Positions 9,017 to 16,411 of a DNA stretch of 64,000 nucleotides are shown in pieces. This DNA is from Pseudoalteromonas sp. S2755. GTDB taxonomy: Bacteria; Pseudomonadota; Gammaproteobacteria; Enterobacterales; Alteromonadaceae. The position numbers were made by a program, and so were the translations under genes. The first letter of the stretch is position 1; each line of letters begins with the position of its first letter. A model generated the notes under the pieces. That model did not search any database. It saw only the letters and a program-made list of their open reading frames with translations, and was not told where the DNA came from. The stretch covers positions 1 to 64,000 of the forward strand of contig NZ_PNDS01000055.1 in the NCBI RefSeq assembly GCF_005886535.1, in the 5' to 3' direction.

Positions 9017-9525
9017 AGTATTGGCAAGCATTGATTGTCATATTCCTTGGGACAGTGATCGCTGTATTCACACTGCGTTTTGCCAGCATAGGTTGGCAAA
9101 ACCCTACATATAATCCCCCCTCGCAGACAAAGCCCGAGCAGGAGAAAAGAACTGAAATGTTAATCAATACTTATGCTCCGATGAACTCAAATGTCGAGAC
9201 CTCACGCAAAGCTGTTAAGTCGATCACGGATCCCGAATATGTGCCGCCAATAAGCCGAGTCGAAAAGCAAAAGGATAATTTTCAGGGCGACTTGTCGGAT
9301 ACTGATGCCTACCAAACGTATTTGGATCAAAAAGACGCCAAGTTAAAGCAACAGTATATTGCGGCCGTCGATGTCAAAGTAGCGCAAATAGAAGTACTAC
9401 TAGCGCGTGGGATTAAAGAGGGATTACCACAGCAGCAGTTACAAGAGGCAAGAGATAAAATCACGGCGCTTAAAGACATGCAAAGTAAATTGCGTTTTGA
9501 ATTGAGTGAACGTGATAGCAAATAA
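9013..9525 (+). CDS. Single-pass membrane protein with coiled coil, unknown function
   Basis: 170 residues. One transmembrane segment near residues 5-25 (WQALIVIFLGTVIAVFTLRF), a Pro/Gln-rich linker, then a charged helical region (about 95-168) with coiled-coil character. I chose the ATG at 9013, overlapping the previous stop as ATGA, over an upstream start lying inside that gene. Resembles the short helical chaperone 'lipase foldase' topology (N-terminal anchor, periplasmic helices) but is shorter and lacks a recognisable motif. Third gene of the 6828-9525 operon; a helper of the secreted hydrolase is the simplest inference. Confidence 0.55.
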   Translation: MKYWQALIVIFLGTVIAVFTLRFASIGWQNPTYNPPSQTKPEQEKRTEMLINTYAPMNSNVETSRKAVKSITDPEYVPPISRVEKQKDNFQGDLSDTDAYQTYLDQKDAKLKQQYIAAVDVKVAQIEVLLARGIKEGLPQQQLQEARDKITALKDMQSKLRFELSERDSK

Positions 9526-9581
9526 AGTTAGACTGAACCTTCTCTCGTGTCTCCCCTACGCTCAGTCAACGAACAAAACAA

Positions 9582-10250
9582 TTAACGTACTTGAAGCTGA
9601 ATGTTGCCACTCGCCACATTAGGGTTTTTCATCACCGCATTGAGAACTACATCTTGTTGTCCTCCATGATAATAGCTAATAATTTCTTCTAGCACTTTTT
9701 TGGGGGTACTTGGATTTGTGGCAAGTGCTAAGTGCGTAGCAAAGTCTCGTTTTAGACTCAAATAAGTTAGCGTGTTTGGTGCCGTCGCGGGATTTTGTGC
9801 AACCGCAAGATCTATCACATCACCACTTTCAGGAAAATAAGAAACCAACGCTTCAAGTTGCTGAACTGAAGTTTGGCTGTCTTTGGCTTGCTTTAACACT
9901 ACAACATGTTGATTCATGTGTAATAAGATATAAATCGCAGTGCTGACAACACCTCCCCAAAGCACTAAGTGTGTATATTTGATGCTGAGAACTAGGCCAT
10001 CGACATGCATATCATGACGGGCAGCATGCATTTTCAAAAAGAAATAGCTAAAAATGGCACTAAATAGAAAAACCAAGAAGCCATAAATCAGCATAGCGTT
10101 TAGGCCAGTATCTTGCGAAAAGGGCGAAAATTGCACTTGGTGATAAAATTGTGCAGACATGTGAAACAACAAAGTATAAAACCCACCCGCAATGAGTAAG
10201 GATAACCCACCTGATTTCAACAACAATATCAGCTTATCTTTTAGTTCCAT
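9582..10250 (-). CDS. Membrane protein with variant leucine-rich-repeat-like tail
   Basis: 222 residues. Three hydrophobic helices lie in the first half (about 14-33, 50-72 and 92-110). The C-terminal half has repeated motifs of the form 'LAxNPxTP' (AVAQNPATAPNTL, ALATNPSTPKKVL, AVMKNPNVASGNI) spaced about 27-32 residues apart, like the variant leucine-rich repeat (LRV) family that forms an alpha/3-10 solenoid. Probably an inner-membrane protein with a cytoplasmic repeat domain for protein contacts. ATG behind GATGAAGA. Convergent with the operon ending at 9525. Function unknown. Confidence 0.55.
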   Translation of the reverse strand: MELKDKLILLLKSGGLSLLIAGGFYTLLFHMSAQFYHQVQFSPFSQDTGLNAMLIYGFLVFLFSAIFSYFFLKMHAARHDMHVDGLVLSIKYTHLVLWGGVVSTAIYILLHMNQHVVVLKQAKDSQTSVQQLEALVSYFPESGDVIDLAVAQNPATAPNTLTYLSLKRDFATHLALATNPSTPKKVLEEIISYYHGGQQDVVLNAVMKNPNVASGNIQLQVR

Positions 10251-10413
10251 TCTTCATCTCAACGCAATATTTTCTTCTACCATACAAGTAACTAGCTAAA
10301 AACACTACACAGATAACCTAAACAGTACTAAATTCACTGCCAATAACCCAGCTTAGCCCTCTTAATGTAAGTGGATGAAATACAAAACATGCAGTGTAAA
10401 ATCAGCGAGTAGG

Positions 10414-10438
10414 CAAAAAAAAGCCGCCTTGCGGCGGC
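10414..10438 (-). terminator. Intrinsic terminator of the small heat-shock gene
   Basis: On the minus strand a GC-rich hairpin (GCCGCC with loop TTGC and GGCGGC, 10423-10438) is followed by eight T residues (10415-10422 on the complement). Textbook rho-independent terminator for the upstream hsp20 gene. Confidence 0.85.
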
Positions 10439-10467
10439 GAGTTGGAAATCAATAAACTAGATCGATA

Positions 10468-10914
10468 TTACTTACTTTCAAGCAAGTTGCCTGAACCAAT
10501 TTCTATTTTTCTTGGCTTCAGTGCTTCTGGGATCTCGCGCTCAAGGTCAATAACCAGTAAGCCGTGCGCTAAGTCTGCGCCTAATACTTTGACGTGATCA
10601 CCAAGCTGAAATTTGCGCTCGAATCCGCGTTCGGCGATCCCTTGATGAATAAATTTACGCTCGCTGGCTTCTTCAGTCGCTTGCTTTTGTCCCTTTACGG
10701 TCAAGGTATTGTTTTCTGATTCCAGTGTTAGCTCTTGCTCAGTAAATCCCGCAACAGCCATAGTAATTTGGTACTTGTCTTTACCTAACGCTTCGATGTT
10801 GTATGGTGGATAGCTCGGTTGTTTATCTGTTCTTGCGGCAGCATCCATCATGGAAGCTAAATGATCAAAACCGATAAATGAACGGTATAATGGTGACAAA
10901 TCTACTGTACGCAT
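10468..10914 (-). CDS. ibpA: Small heat-shock protein, Hsp20/IbpA family
   Basis: 148 residues. N-terminus MRTVDLSPLYRSFIGFDHLA is diagnostic for the IbpA/IbpB class. The alpha-crystallin domain runs about 35-125 with YQITMAVAGFTEQEL and the GLLVIDLEREIPE tail. It is an ATP-independent holdase binding unfolding proteins on aggregates for hand-over to DnaK and ClpB. I chose the start at 10914, behind AGAGGA, rather than an upstream ATG 15 codons earlier which is poor in family context. The untranslated leader contains a hairpin (10945-10976) that could contribute heat control; ibpA leaders in enterobacteria are RNA thermometers. Confidence 0.9.
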   Translation of the reverse strand: MRTVDLSPLYRSFIGFDHLASMMDAAARTDKQPSYPPYNIEALGKDKYQITMAVAGFTEQELTLESENNTLTVKGQKQATEEASERKFIHQGIAERGFERKFQLGDHVKVLGADLAHGLLVIDLEREIPEALKPRKIEIGSGNLLESK

Positions 10915-10944
10915 AATTTTGTATCCTCTTAAAGCTATACATGG

Positions 10945-10976
10945 GTGCTTACTCTTCAAAAAGAACCAATAAGCAC
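10945..10976 (-). promoter_or_regulatory. Hairpin in the ibpA leader (possible RNA thermometer element)
   Basis: On the transcribed strand GTGCTTA and TAAGCAC form a 7-bp stem (10945-10951 with 10970-10976), with an inner 4-bp helix. It lies about 30 bases upstream of the ibpA start. ibpA mRNAs in other bacteria carry ROSE-type thermometers; here the ribosome site itself is not visibly in the stem. Confidence 0.35.
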
Positions 10977-11069
10977 TTTTAAAACAAATAGTTATTCAAT
11001 TTACGAGGCCCTATCGGCGTCCTCATAAAGCTATTTATGGTCAGCAAATTTATTTTCAAGAAAATTCTT

Positions 11070-12251
11070 TTAAAAATTTTCAATTTTTTTAAAAAACTTA
11101 TTTAAAACAGATAAATATATTTTTTCTATCGCATGTAAATCACTGAGGGATAGGTGTTCATTCACTTGATGAATTGAATCATTCTTTACCCCGCATTCGA
11201 TCACTTGCGTTTTTCCAGTCGCAAAGAAGCGACCATCGGAGGTGCCGCCTGCAGTACTTAAGCTCGGATATTGCCCCGTTGTTTCTTGGATTGCTTGTTC
11301 TACTTGCGTTAAGAAACAGTTTTCTTGCTTCGCGCCGGTATAAAACGACTCACAAGGCCGCTCCCAACTGAGCGCTAACATGGCACCGGATTTAGCCAGT
11401 GACTCCTGGATGTACTGCACAACTTCTTGGCTCTTATAAGCATGGCTGTAACGAATATTAAAGGTGATTTCACACTCTGCTGGCACCAAATTATCTACGA
11501 TATTTGGCACTGTGATCCCAGTGACTTGCTGCGTGGTTTGCGATCCCGCTTCATCTTTCCACCAAGGTAAAAGCGCGAGTTGACTAACCAACTGCCCTGC
11601 GATGTGAGCTGCATTAACCGTTTGCTCTGGATAAGCCACATGCCCAGCTCTCCCTTTAACCTGAATACGCCCAGAAATCGCTCCGCGACGACCATTTTTG
11701 ACCGTATCTCCCACCACTTGGTGTGAAGTCGGCTCCCCTACCAAACAAGCATCTAACTCGATGCCATTTTCCGCTAATCTTTCCGCAATCAATTTAGAAC
11801 CAAACTCCGCTTCCCCTTCCTCGTCGGAAGTGAGCAACCAGTAAAAACTTCCTCGTAATTTTTCACGATACTCTAGTAAGGTTTTGGTTGCTGCAAGCAT
11901 TGCCGCAATGCCACCTTTCATATCTGCAGCGCCACGTCCATACATCACGCCATCAATGATTTGCGCACTAAATGGTGGCACAATCCAGCCTTTATTATTT
12001 GCAGGCACAACATCCACATGACCAGAAAAAGCAAAAATTGGTCCCTGAGAAAAACGATAACTTGCAATTAAGTTTTTTACTCCCCGCATCTCAAACTGCT
12101 CAATAGTAAAGCCCAGCGCGGCGAGTTGCTCTGCCATGAAAGCGATAGTGCCAGCATCACACGGCGTAATCGAAGGGGCTTGGATCAAACGCGTTAATAT
12201 CTCTGTGGCGTATGAAATACTGGGATTTTTATACTGTGTTGCTAGTGACAT
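11070..12251 (-). CDS. dapE: Succinyl-diaminopimelate desuccinylase
   Basis: 393 residues of the M20 metallopeptidase family. It hydrolyses N-succinyl-L,L-diaminopimelate to diaminopimelate and succinate in lysine and peptidoglycan synthesis, using two zinc ions. Visible motifs: SGHVDVVP (metal His, catalytic Asp), YGRGAADMKGG (bridging Asp), TSDEEGEAEFG (catalytic Glu and metal Glu), and the C-terminal NDSIHQVNE (metal His). I chose the ATG at 12251; an upstream TTG at 12284 would add 11 residues without a better ribosome site. The C-terminal tail is unusually lysine- and phenylalanine-rich (NKFFKKIENF). Monocistronic as far as I can see. Confidence 0.88.
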   Translation of the reverse strand: MSLATQYKNPSISYATEILTRLIQAPSITPCDAGTIAFMAEQLAALGFTIEQFEMRGVKNLIASYRFSQGPIFAFSGHVDVVPANNKGWIVPPFSAQIIDGVMYGRGAADMKGGIAAMLAATKTLLEYREKLRGSFYWLLTSDEEGEAEFGSKLIAERLAENGIELDACLVGEPTSHQVVGDTVKNGRRGAISGRIQVKGRAGHVAYPEQTVNAAHIAGQLVSQLALLPWWKDEAGSQTTQQVTGITVPNIVDNLVPAECEITFNIRYSHAYKSQEVVQYIQESLAKSGAMLALSWERPCESFYTGAKQENCFLTQVEQAIQETTGQYPSLSTAGGTSDGRFFATGKTQVIECGVKNDSIHQVNEHLSLSDLHAIEKIYLSVLNKFFKKIENF

Positions 12252-12351
12252 AACTAAGAATGATTTGTAGGTGAAATCTAGCAATTATTTAAAGATGAAA
12301 CTTTGACCACAGCATTGCAGTTTTAATGCAAATTAATGACATCGAGAAAAC

Positions 12352-12365
12352 TTAATCTAAATCAA
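12352..12365 (+). promoter_or_regulatory. Candidate FNR site upstream of ompW
   Basis: TTAATCTAAATCAA matches the FNR consensus TTGAT-N4-ATCAA at 9 of 10 positions. It lies 147 bases before the ompW start. In Escherichia coli ompW is FNR-activated, which makes the match more plausible, but it has not been tested for chance occurrence in this AT-rich gap. Confidence 0.4.
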
Positions 12366-12511
12366 ACTTTCAAAAATTTCTGAAATCTTACAATTTAAAA
12401 ATTGATCTAGAACAGTTTTTCATTTTTTGAACCCTTTTAAGATGGCTTCATTGAAAACACACACTGTTTCACAGTTTAAAAAATGTCCTCACATAGGGTT
12501 AGGAGAAGAAA

Positions 12512-13162
12512 ATGAAAACTTTAAGCGCTGCACTTTTATCTACTCTGCTAGTTGCTGCTCCCTTCGCACACGCAAATTTCAGTGTTAATGTTGGTGCTAT
12601 TAACGTAAACCCTGACAATTCGGCTTCTGCAATTGATCAAGATAACTCTCTTGGTCTAGTTGCTGACTCAAATACTCAGCTAGGTATCACGCTTGACTAC
12701 CACTACAGCGATAACATCGTATTTGAACTGGTTGCAGCAACACCATTTTCTCACACAGTTGATGGTGCTGGTGGCTTAGCTGGAGCTGAAATCGCAGACA
12801 TTAAACACTTACCACCAACATTACTTGCACAGTATCACTTCTTTGATGCAAGCGCTAAATTCCGCCCATTTATCGGCGCGGGTCTGAACTACACAGTATT
12901 CTTCGATGAAGAGCCAAGTGCAGCACTAAAAGCAACGCTAAAAACTAACGACGTAGAAGTTGATTTGGACAGCTCTTTTGGTATTGCATTACAAGTCGGC
13001 TTTAACTACGACTTAAATAAAAAATGGGGTCTGCACGGCATGATCTCTAAAATTGACATCAATACCGATGCAACAGTTTACGCTAACGGAGTAAAGACAC
13101 TGACATCTGATGTTGAACTAGACCCTGTTGTGGCTATGTTCGGTGTGAAATATAAGTTCTAA
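12512..13162 (+). CDS. ompW: Outer-membrane protein OmpW family
   Basis: 216 residues. Signal peptide 1-22 (ending AHAN), then an eight-strand barrel. Family features: NFSVNVGAINVNPDNS at the mature start, LGITLDYHYSDNIVFELVAATPFSH, PPTLLAQYHF, the FRPFIGAGLNYTVFFDE strand, and the terminal VAMFGVKYKF ending in Phe. OmpW proteins form narrow hydrophobic channels in the outer membrane. Strong AGGAGAAG ribosome site. An FNR-like site lies upstream and a bidirectional-looking terminator downstream (13211-13231). Confidence 0.9.
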   Translation: MKTLSAALLSTLLVAAPFAHANFSVNVGAINVNPDNSASAIDQDNSLGLVADSNTQLGITLDYHYSDNIVFELVAATPFSHTVDGAGGLAGAEIADIKHLPPTLLAQYHFFDASAKFRPFIGAGLNYTVFFDEEPSAALKATLKTNDVEVDLDSSFGIALQVGFNYDLNKKWGLHGMISKIDINTDATVYANGVKTLTSDVELDPVVAMFGVKYKF

Positions 13163-13210
13163 CACCTAAATGGTTTAGATCACAGATTTACTGTTACTTT
13201 CTCAATCCCC

Positions 13211-13231
13211 AAGGCCACTGATGTGGCCTTT
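13211..13231 (+). terminator. Terminator between ompW and the thioesterase gene
   Basis: AAGGCCAC (13211-13218) pairs perfectly with GTGGCCTT (13223-13230) around the loop TGAT. The stem sits between two convergent genes. The T tract rightward is short, so it may work in both directions. Confidence 0.7.
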
Positions 13232-13236
13232 ATAGT

Positions 13237-13770
13237 TTATAGGTTGCTGTTTTTCTTTGCCTCTAACATGGCTTTCCAATGCATAATCTCAGGAGATAAA
13301 ATAGGTGCTTCACCGTCAAATCCTGTCACTTCCAACATTTCCTCAACTGTCACCACACCGCCTTTACGCTTGAATACTCCACGCACATACGCAATCGCAT
13401 GCAGCCCACGCTTAGAATGAAAGCGCTGTTCAATGTAAAAGTATTTATGATCCCATCCCACTACCTTAGTGGTTATGGTAAATTTTTGCAGTGGTTTGAT
13501 ATCACGAATGTAAGTAATTGCTGTTGCGTTAACAATTGGAAACCAGCGGCGTTTCATCACAGCTGCAAATAACCCAACTCGCTCTGTCATCCAAGTGCGC
13601 GCCAAATCCATAAATGCTAGGTATCGTGAATTGGTCAAGTGCATATTGATATCGCAATCACTTGGCAGGGCGCGGTATTCAATATCAATCGGAGACAAAA
13701 TGGAGTCTGCTATTTGTTTATTCTGTCTTATTCTCCAAAACAACAGTAGCAAACGGAAATATAAATTCAT
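13237..13770 (-). CDS. Thioesterase, hotdog fold (4HBT, THEM6-like)
   Basis: 177 residues from the ATG at 13770. The core DIEYRALPSDCDINMHLTNSRYLAFMDLARTWMTERVG matches the acyl-CoA thioesterase family in which 'D.NMHLTNSRYL' replaces the classic 'D..GHVNN..Y' of hotdog thioesterases. A short hydrophobic N-terminus (MNLYFRLLLLFWR) could anchor it to the membrane, as in THEM6 relatives. It probably hydrolyses acyl thioesters, substrate unknown. An ATG 17 codons upstream exists but adds residues not typical of the family. Converges with ompW. Confidence 0.75.
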   Translation of the reverse strand: MNLYFRLLLLFWRIRQNKQIADSILSPIDIEYRALPSDCDINMHLTNSRYLAFMDLARTWMTERVGLFAAVMKRRWFPIVNATAITYIRDIKPLQKFTITTKVVGWDHKYFYIEQRFHSKRGLHAIAYVRGVFKRKGGVVTVEEMLEVTGFDGEAPILSPEIMHWKAMLEAKKNSNL

Positions 13771-14044
13771 AAAAATGGTCTTACCAGTTAATAATTTTTC
13801 GATTCTAGCATAGCAATTCATATTCTAAAGTGATTATTTTGCTACGCTTACTTCTATAACCGATGCATTGCTTTGACCCTTAGTTGCGGTAATGCTCTTG
13901 GTAAACTAGATTAATACCCTGAGCTTCAAAAAATGAACGCCTTTCTAGCATGGCAAAAAAGGTACATAACATGAGCTTAAAAACAATGAGTTCGGTCCTA
14001 CATACGCGAGCCTCAAATTAAGTAAAATAACTGAAGTGAAGTCG

Positions 14045-14536
14045 ATGAAAAAATTATCCTTTGTTACCTGTTCCACCTTATTTGCCTTTTCCAGTATGTG
14101 CTACGCAGACTTTGACTTTAAAGGGGAAGGCACACTAACCTACCCAACCGGTGTCGAGAAAGCGTTTGAGTTTGGTTTTGCTTGGAACAAACAGGCTGAA
14201 CAGTTTCGTATCGGTGCGAATCTCTATGACATGTCTGAACTACCAGAGTCATACTCTGTTGCCATTACACTGAGTAAAGACGATACCCGAGTGTGGATCC
14301 AAGAGTTTAATCAAGGTTTTATTTCTGAGTTTAAGTGGCAAATTGCAGATCATCACATCTCTCTTGCAAAAAAAGAATTTAGTGACTCCGTAAAGGGTAA
14401 TTACGTCTTAACGGTAAATGGTATAGATTACTTCTTTGCGCGAGATAACGTTAGCATCACACTTTCTTTTGAAGAAGATGGCATTAAGAATATTAAGGTC
14501 GATGGCGTGACAAAAGACATGGGAACTAAATCATAA
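14045..14536 (+). CDS. Secreted protein of unknown function
   Basis: 163 residues from the ATG at 14045 (a GTG three codons earlier is also open). Signal peptide 1-21 (MKKLSFVTCSTLFAFSSMCYA) with cleavage before DFDFKG. The mature part is predicted beta-rich (FEFGFAWNKQAEQFRIGANLY, SYSVAITLSKDDTRVWIQEF) with no cysteine. I do not recognise the family. It converges with tyrR across a shared hairpin terminator. Confidence 0.6.
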   Translation: MKKLSFVTCSTLFAFSSMCYADFDFKGEGTLTYPTGVEKAFEFGFAWNKQAEQFRIGANLYDMSELPESYSVAITLSKDDTRVWIQEFNQGFISEFKWQIADHHISLAKKEFSDSVKGNYVLTVNGIDYFFARDNVSITLSFEEDGIKNIKVDGVTKDMGTKS

Positions 14537-14561
14537 AGGCCACACAAATTGCATGGCCTTT
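14535..14561. terminator. Bidirectional hairpin terminator
   Basis: AAAGGCCA (14535-14542) pairs with TGGCCTTT (14554-14561) across an 11-base loop, between the convergent stops at 14536 and 14565. A-tract on the left and T on the right suit termination in both directions. Confidence 0.75.
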
Positions 14562-14564
14562 AAA

Positions 14565-16121
14565 TTATACTTTGACTGTTTTTCTGTTTATTCCATATTC
14601 ACGCAGCTTATTGGCAACGGCTGTGTGACTTAATCCCAAGCGTTTCGCCAGCTGTCTTGAGCTTGGATACGCGGGGTAGAGCTTGCGCAACAAAGTTGCT
14701 TCAAACCGCTTCACGGCTTGATCTAACGTCCCTTCAAAATCAGACTCCAAATAACCTAGGTCATGCGTAAAGGTCGGTAGGTTTAGATGCTCAGTACGAA
14801 GCTCTTTATCATCAAGCAACGAAACCGCTCGATAAATGGCGTTTTCTAGCTGCCTCACATTACCGGGCCAAGGGTAATTCTCTAAAAATTCAATACATTC
14901 TTTGGCCAGTGTTGGCGCTGGATGACCATTTTGCTGAGCATATTTTTGTACAAAATGCTCAGCCAAAGGCCCGATATCTGCTTTTCTATCCCTCAGCGGT
15001 GAAATTTCAAGTGTTAACACGTTAATGCGATAGTAAAGGTCTTCTCTAAATACGCCCTCTTGAACCATTGCGGGCAAGTCTTTTTGCGTTGCAGCTATGA
15101 TGCGAACATTGACCTTAACTTCATTCTCGTCACCGACTTTACGGAATGTGCCATCTTGTAAGAAACGCAATAACTTAGTCTGTAACTGGGTTGACATTTC
15201 ACCCACTTCGTCGAGGAATACCGTGCCACCATCAGCTTGCTCTAGTACACCACGTTTTGGCGCTGCATTTTCTTCATATCCAGCATAACCAAACAGCTCG
15301 GACTCAGCAACGTCATCAGGCAGCGAAGCACAAGAAAGTGCGATAAAAGGCTTTAACGACCGATTGGAAGCATAATGACACGCTCTAGCCAATAGCTCCT
15401 TACCCGTACCAGTTTCACCTGTGATAAGAATTGGCGCTTCTAGCTGTGCCATTTTTCTAGCTTCACGCACAACTCTGCGCATGGCTGTGCTGTGATTATG
15501 AATAGTCGCAAAACTTTCCTGGCCATAACGACGAAATGCACTGACTTGCTGTCCTAATCGAGACTGCGATTTAATGTTAATCACAGCACCGGCTAATACA
15601 TCGCCTTCGATCCCTTGGGGCACCGAAATTGGCAAAATATCAGCAATAAAATCTTCCCCGCCCACTTCTACACGGGTTGTCTGGCCTAACACCTCTTTAC
15701 CTTCTAACCAACGGGTAAAGTTAAACCCTTTCAAAAGGTTGTTAATGTTGGCACCGATCACTTCCTTTTCAACCATGTTAAGGTCGCGACAAGCTGCGTC
15801 ATTACAGTGGCGTACCCAGCCTTTAGCGTCAATAGAAATTACACCATCAGGCAAAGCGCTAAGCAAGGTATTCAGCTCATTATGCTCGCGTTCTGACGGT
15901 AAAAATGCTGTAGTACGGACATCTTCAACGCCATCGATTAAGCGGATCTCAGGCATAATCTTCTGAAACTGTTCAAATTCGATGGGTGGAAAGCTCACGT
16001 ACATTCGACAATTTACTGAATCGACCTCTATACCTTTCAAGTCGACACGGTAACTCACCAAGATATTGAGAATTTCTTGGGCAATACCAATACGGTCAGC
16101 GCAATGTATCTCTAGACGCAT
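14565..16121 (-). CDS. tyrR: Transcriptional regulator TyrR
   Basis: 518 residues, standard TyrR length. Domains in order: N-terminal ACT domain (MRLEIHCADRIGIAQEILNI), PAS domain (about 80-190, LPDGVISIDAKGWVRHCND), AAA+ ATPase centre with Walker A GETGTGKELLARA (about 236) and Walker B GGTVFLDEVGEM (about 298), and a C-terminal helix-turn-helix (SSRQLAKRLGLSHTAVANKL). TyrR controls aromatic amino acid synthesis and transport with tyrosine, phenylalanine or tryptophan as effectors, at sigma-70 promoters. The 'GAFTGA' loop that contacts sigma-54 in relatives is replaced (ELFGYAGYEENA), as expected for TyrR. Good GAGGAA site. Confidence 0.93.
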   Translation of the reverse strand: MRLEIHCADRIGIAQEILNILVSYRVDLKGIEVDSVNCRMYVSFPPIEFEQFQKIMPEIRLIDGVEDVRTTAFLPSEREHNELNTLLSALPDGVISIDAKGWVRHCNDAACRDLNMVEKEVIGANINNLLKGFNFTRWLEGKEVLGQTTRVEVGGEDFIADILPISVPQGIEGDVLAGAVINIKSQSRLGQQVSAFRRYGQESFATIHNHSTAMRRVVREARKMAQLEAPILITGETGTGKELLARACHYASNRSLKPFIALSCASLPDDVAESELFGYAGYEENAAPKRGVLEQADGGTVFLDEVGEMSTQLQTKLLRFLQDGTFRKVGDENEVKVNVRIIAATQKDLPAMVQEGVFREDLYYRINVLTLEISPLRDRKADIGPLAEHFVQKYAQQNGHPAPTLAKECIEFLENYPWPGNVRQLENAIYRAVSLLDDKELRTEHLNLPTFTHDLGYLESDFEGTLDQAVKRFEATLLRKLYPAYPSSRQLAKRLGLSHTAVANKLREYGINRKTVKV

Positions 16122-16334
16122 TTGTTCCTCAAAGCGGGTTTACACAATTGACGAGATCATACTCTAAGAATAGCTGGCCGACTAGAAAAACGTAAAGAAT
16201 ATTGAACAGAATTTTAGCTATCTTCGTAAATTCTTGTTCTATACTAATTAAGAACTGAAAAAAGTTGTTTTTTAAGACGTTTTTCAGCGCTTGTTAAGCT
16301 TTTGATTTGGAAACTTACATTCCTTTTCAAAGGA

Positions 16335-16364
16335 TTGCAACGCATAAAGAGTTACAGATATAAT
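16335..16364 (+). promoter_or_regulatory. Sigma-70-type promoter of the CapABC-like operon
   Basis: TTGCAA (16335-16340) and a perfect TATAAT (16359-16364) are separated by 18 bases, giving an expected start near 16371 and a leader of about 40 bases before the CapA-like gene. This appears to be the single promoter for the seven genes to 34944. Confidence 0.65.
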
Positions 16365-16411
16365 ACTAAAGAATTGGATAATGTATCTTTTTTGAAAGCA
16401 GGCTGGTCACA

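Noticed and set aside
13880-13972. Thirty-residue minus-strand frame ending FFEAQGINLVYQEHYRN between the thioesterase and the secreted protein
   Set aside because: It looks protein-like at the end but has no ribosome site and no recognisable family; too short to call as gene or relic.
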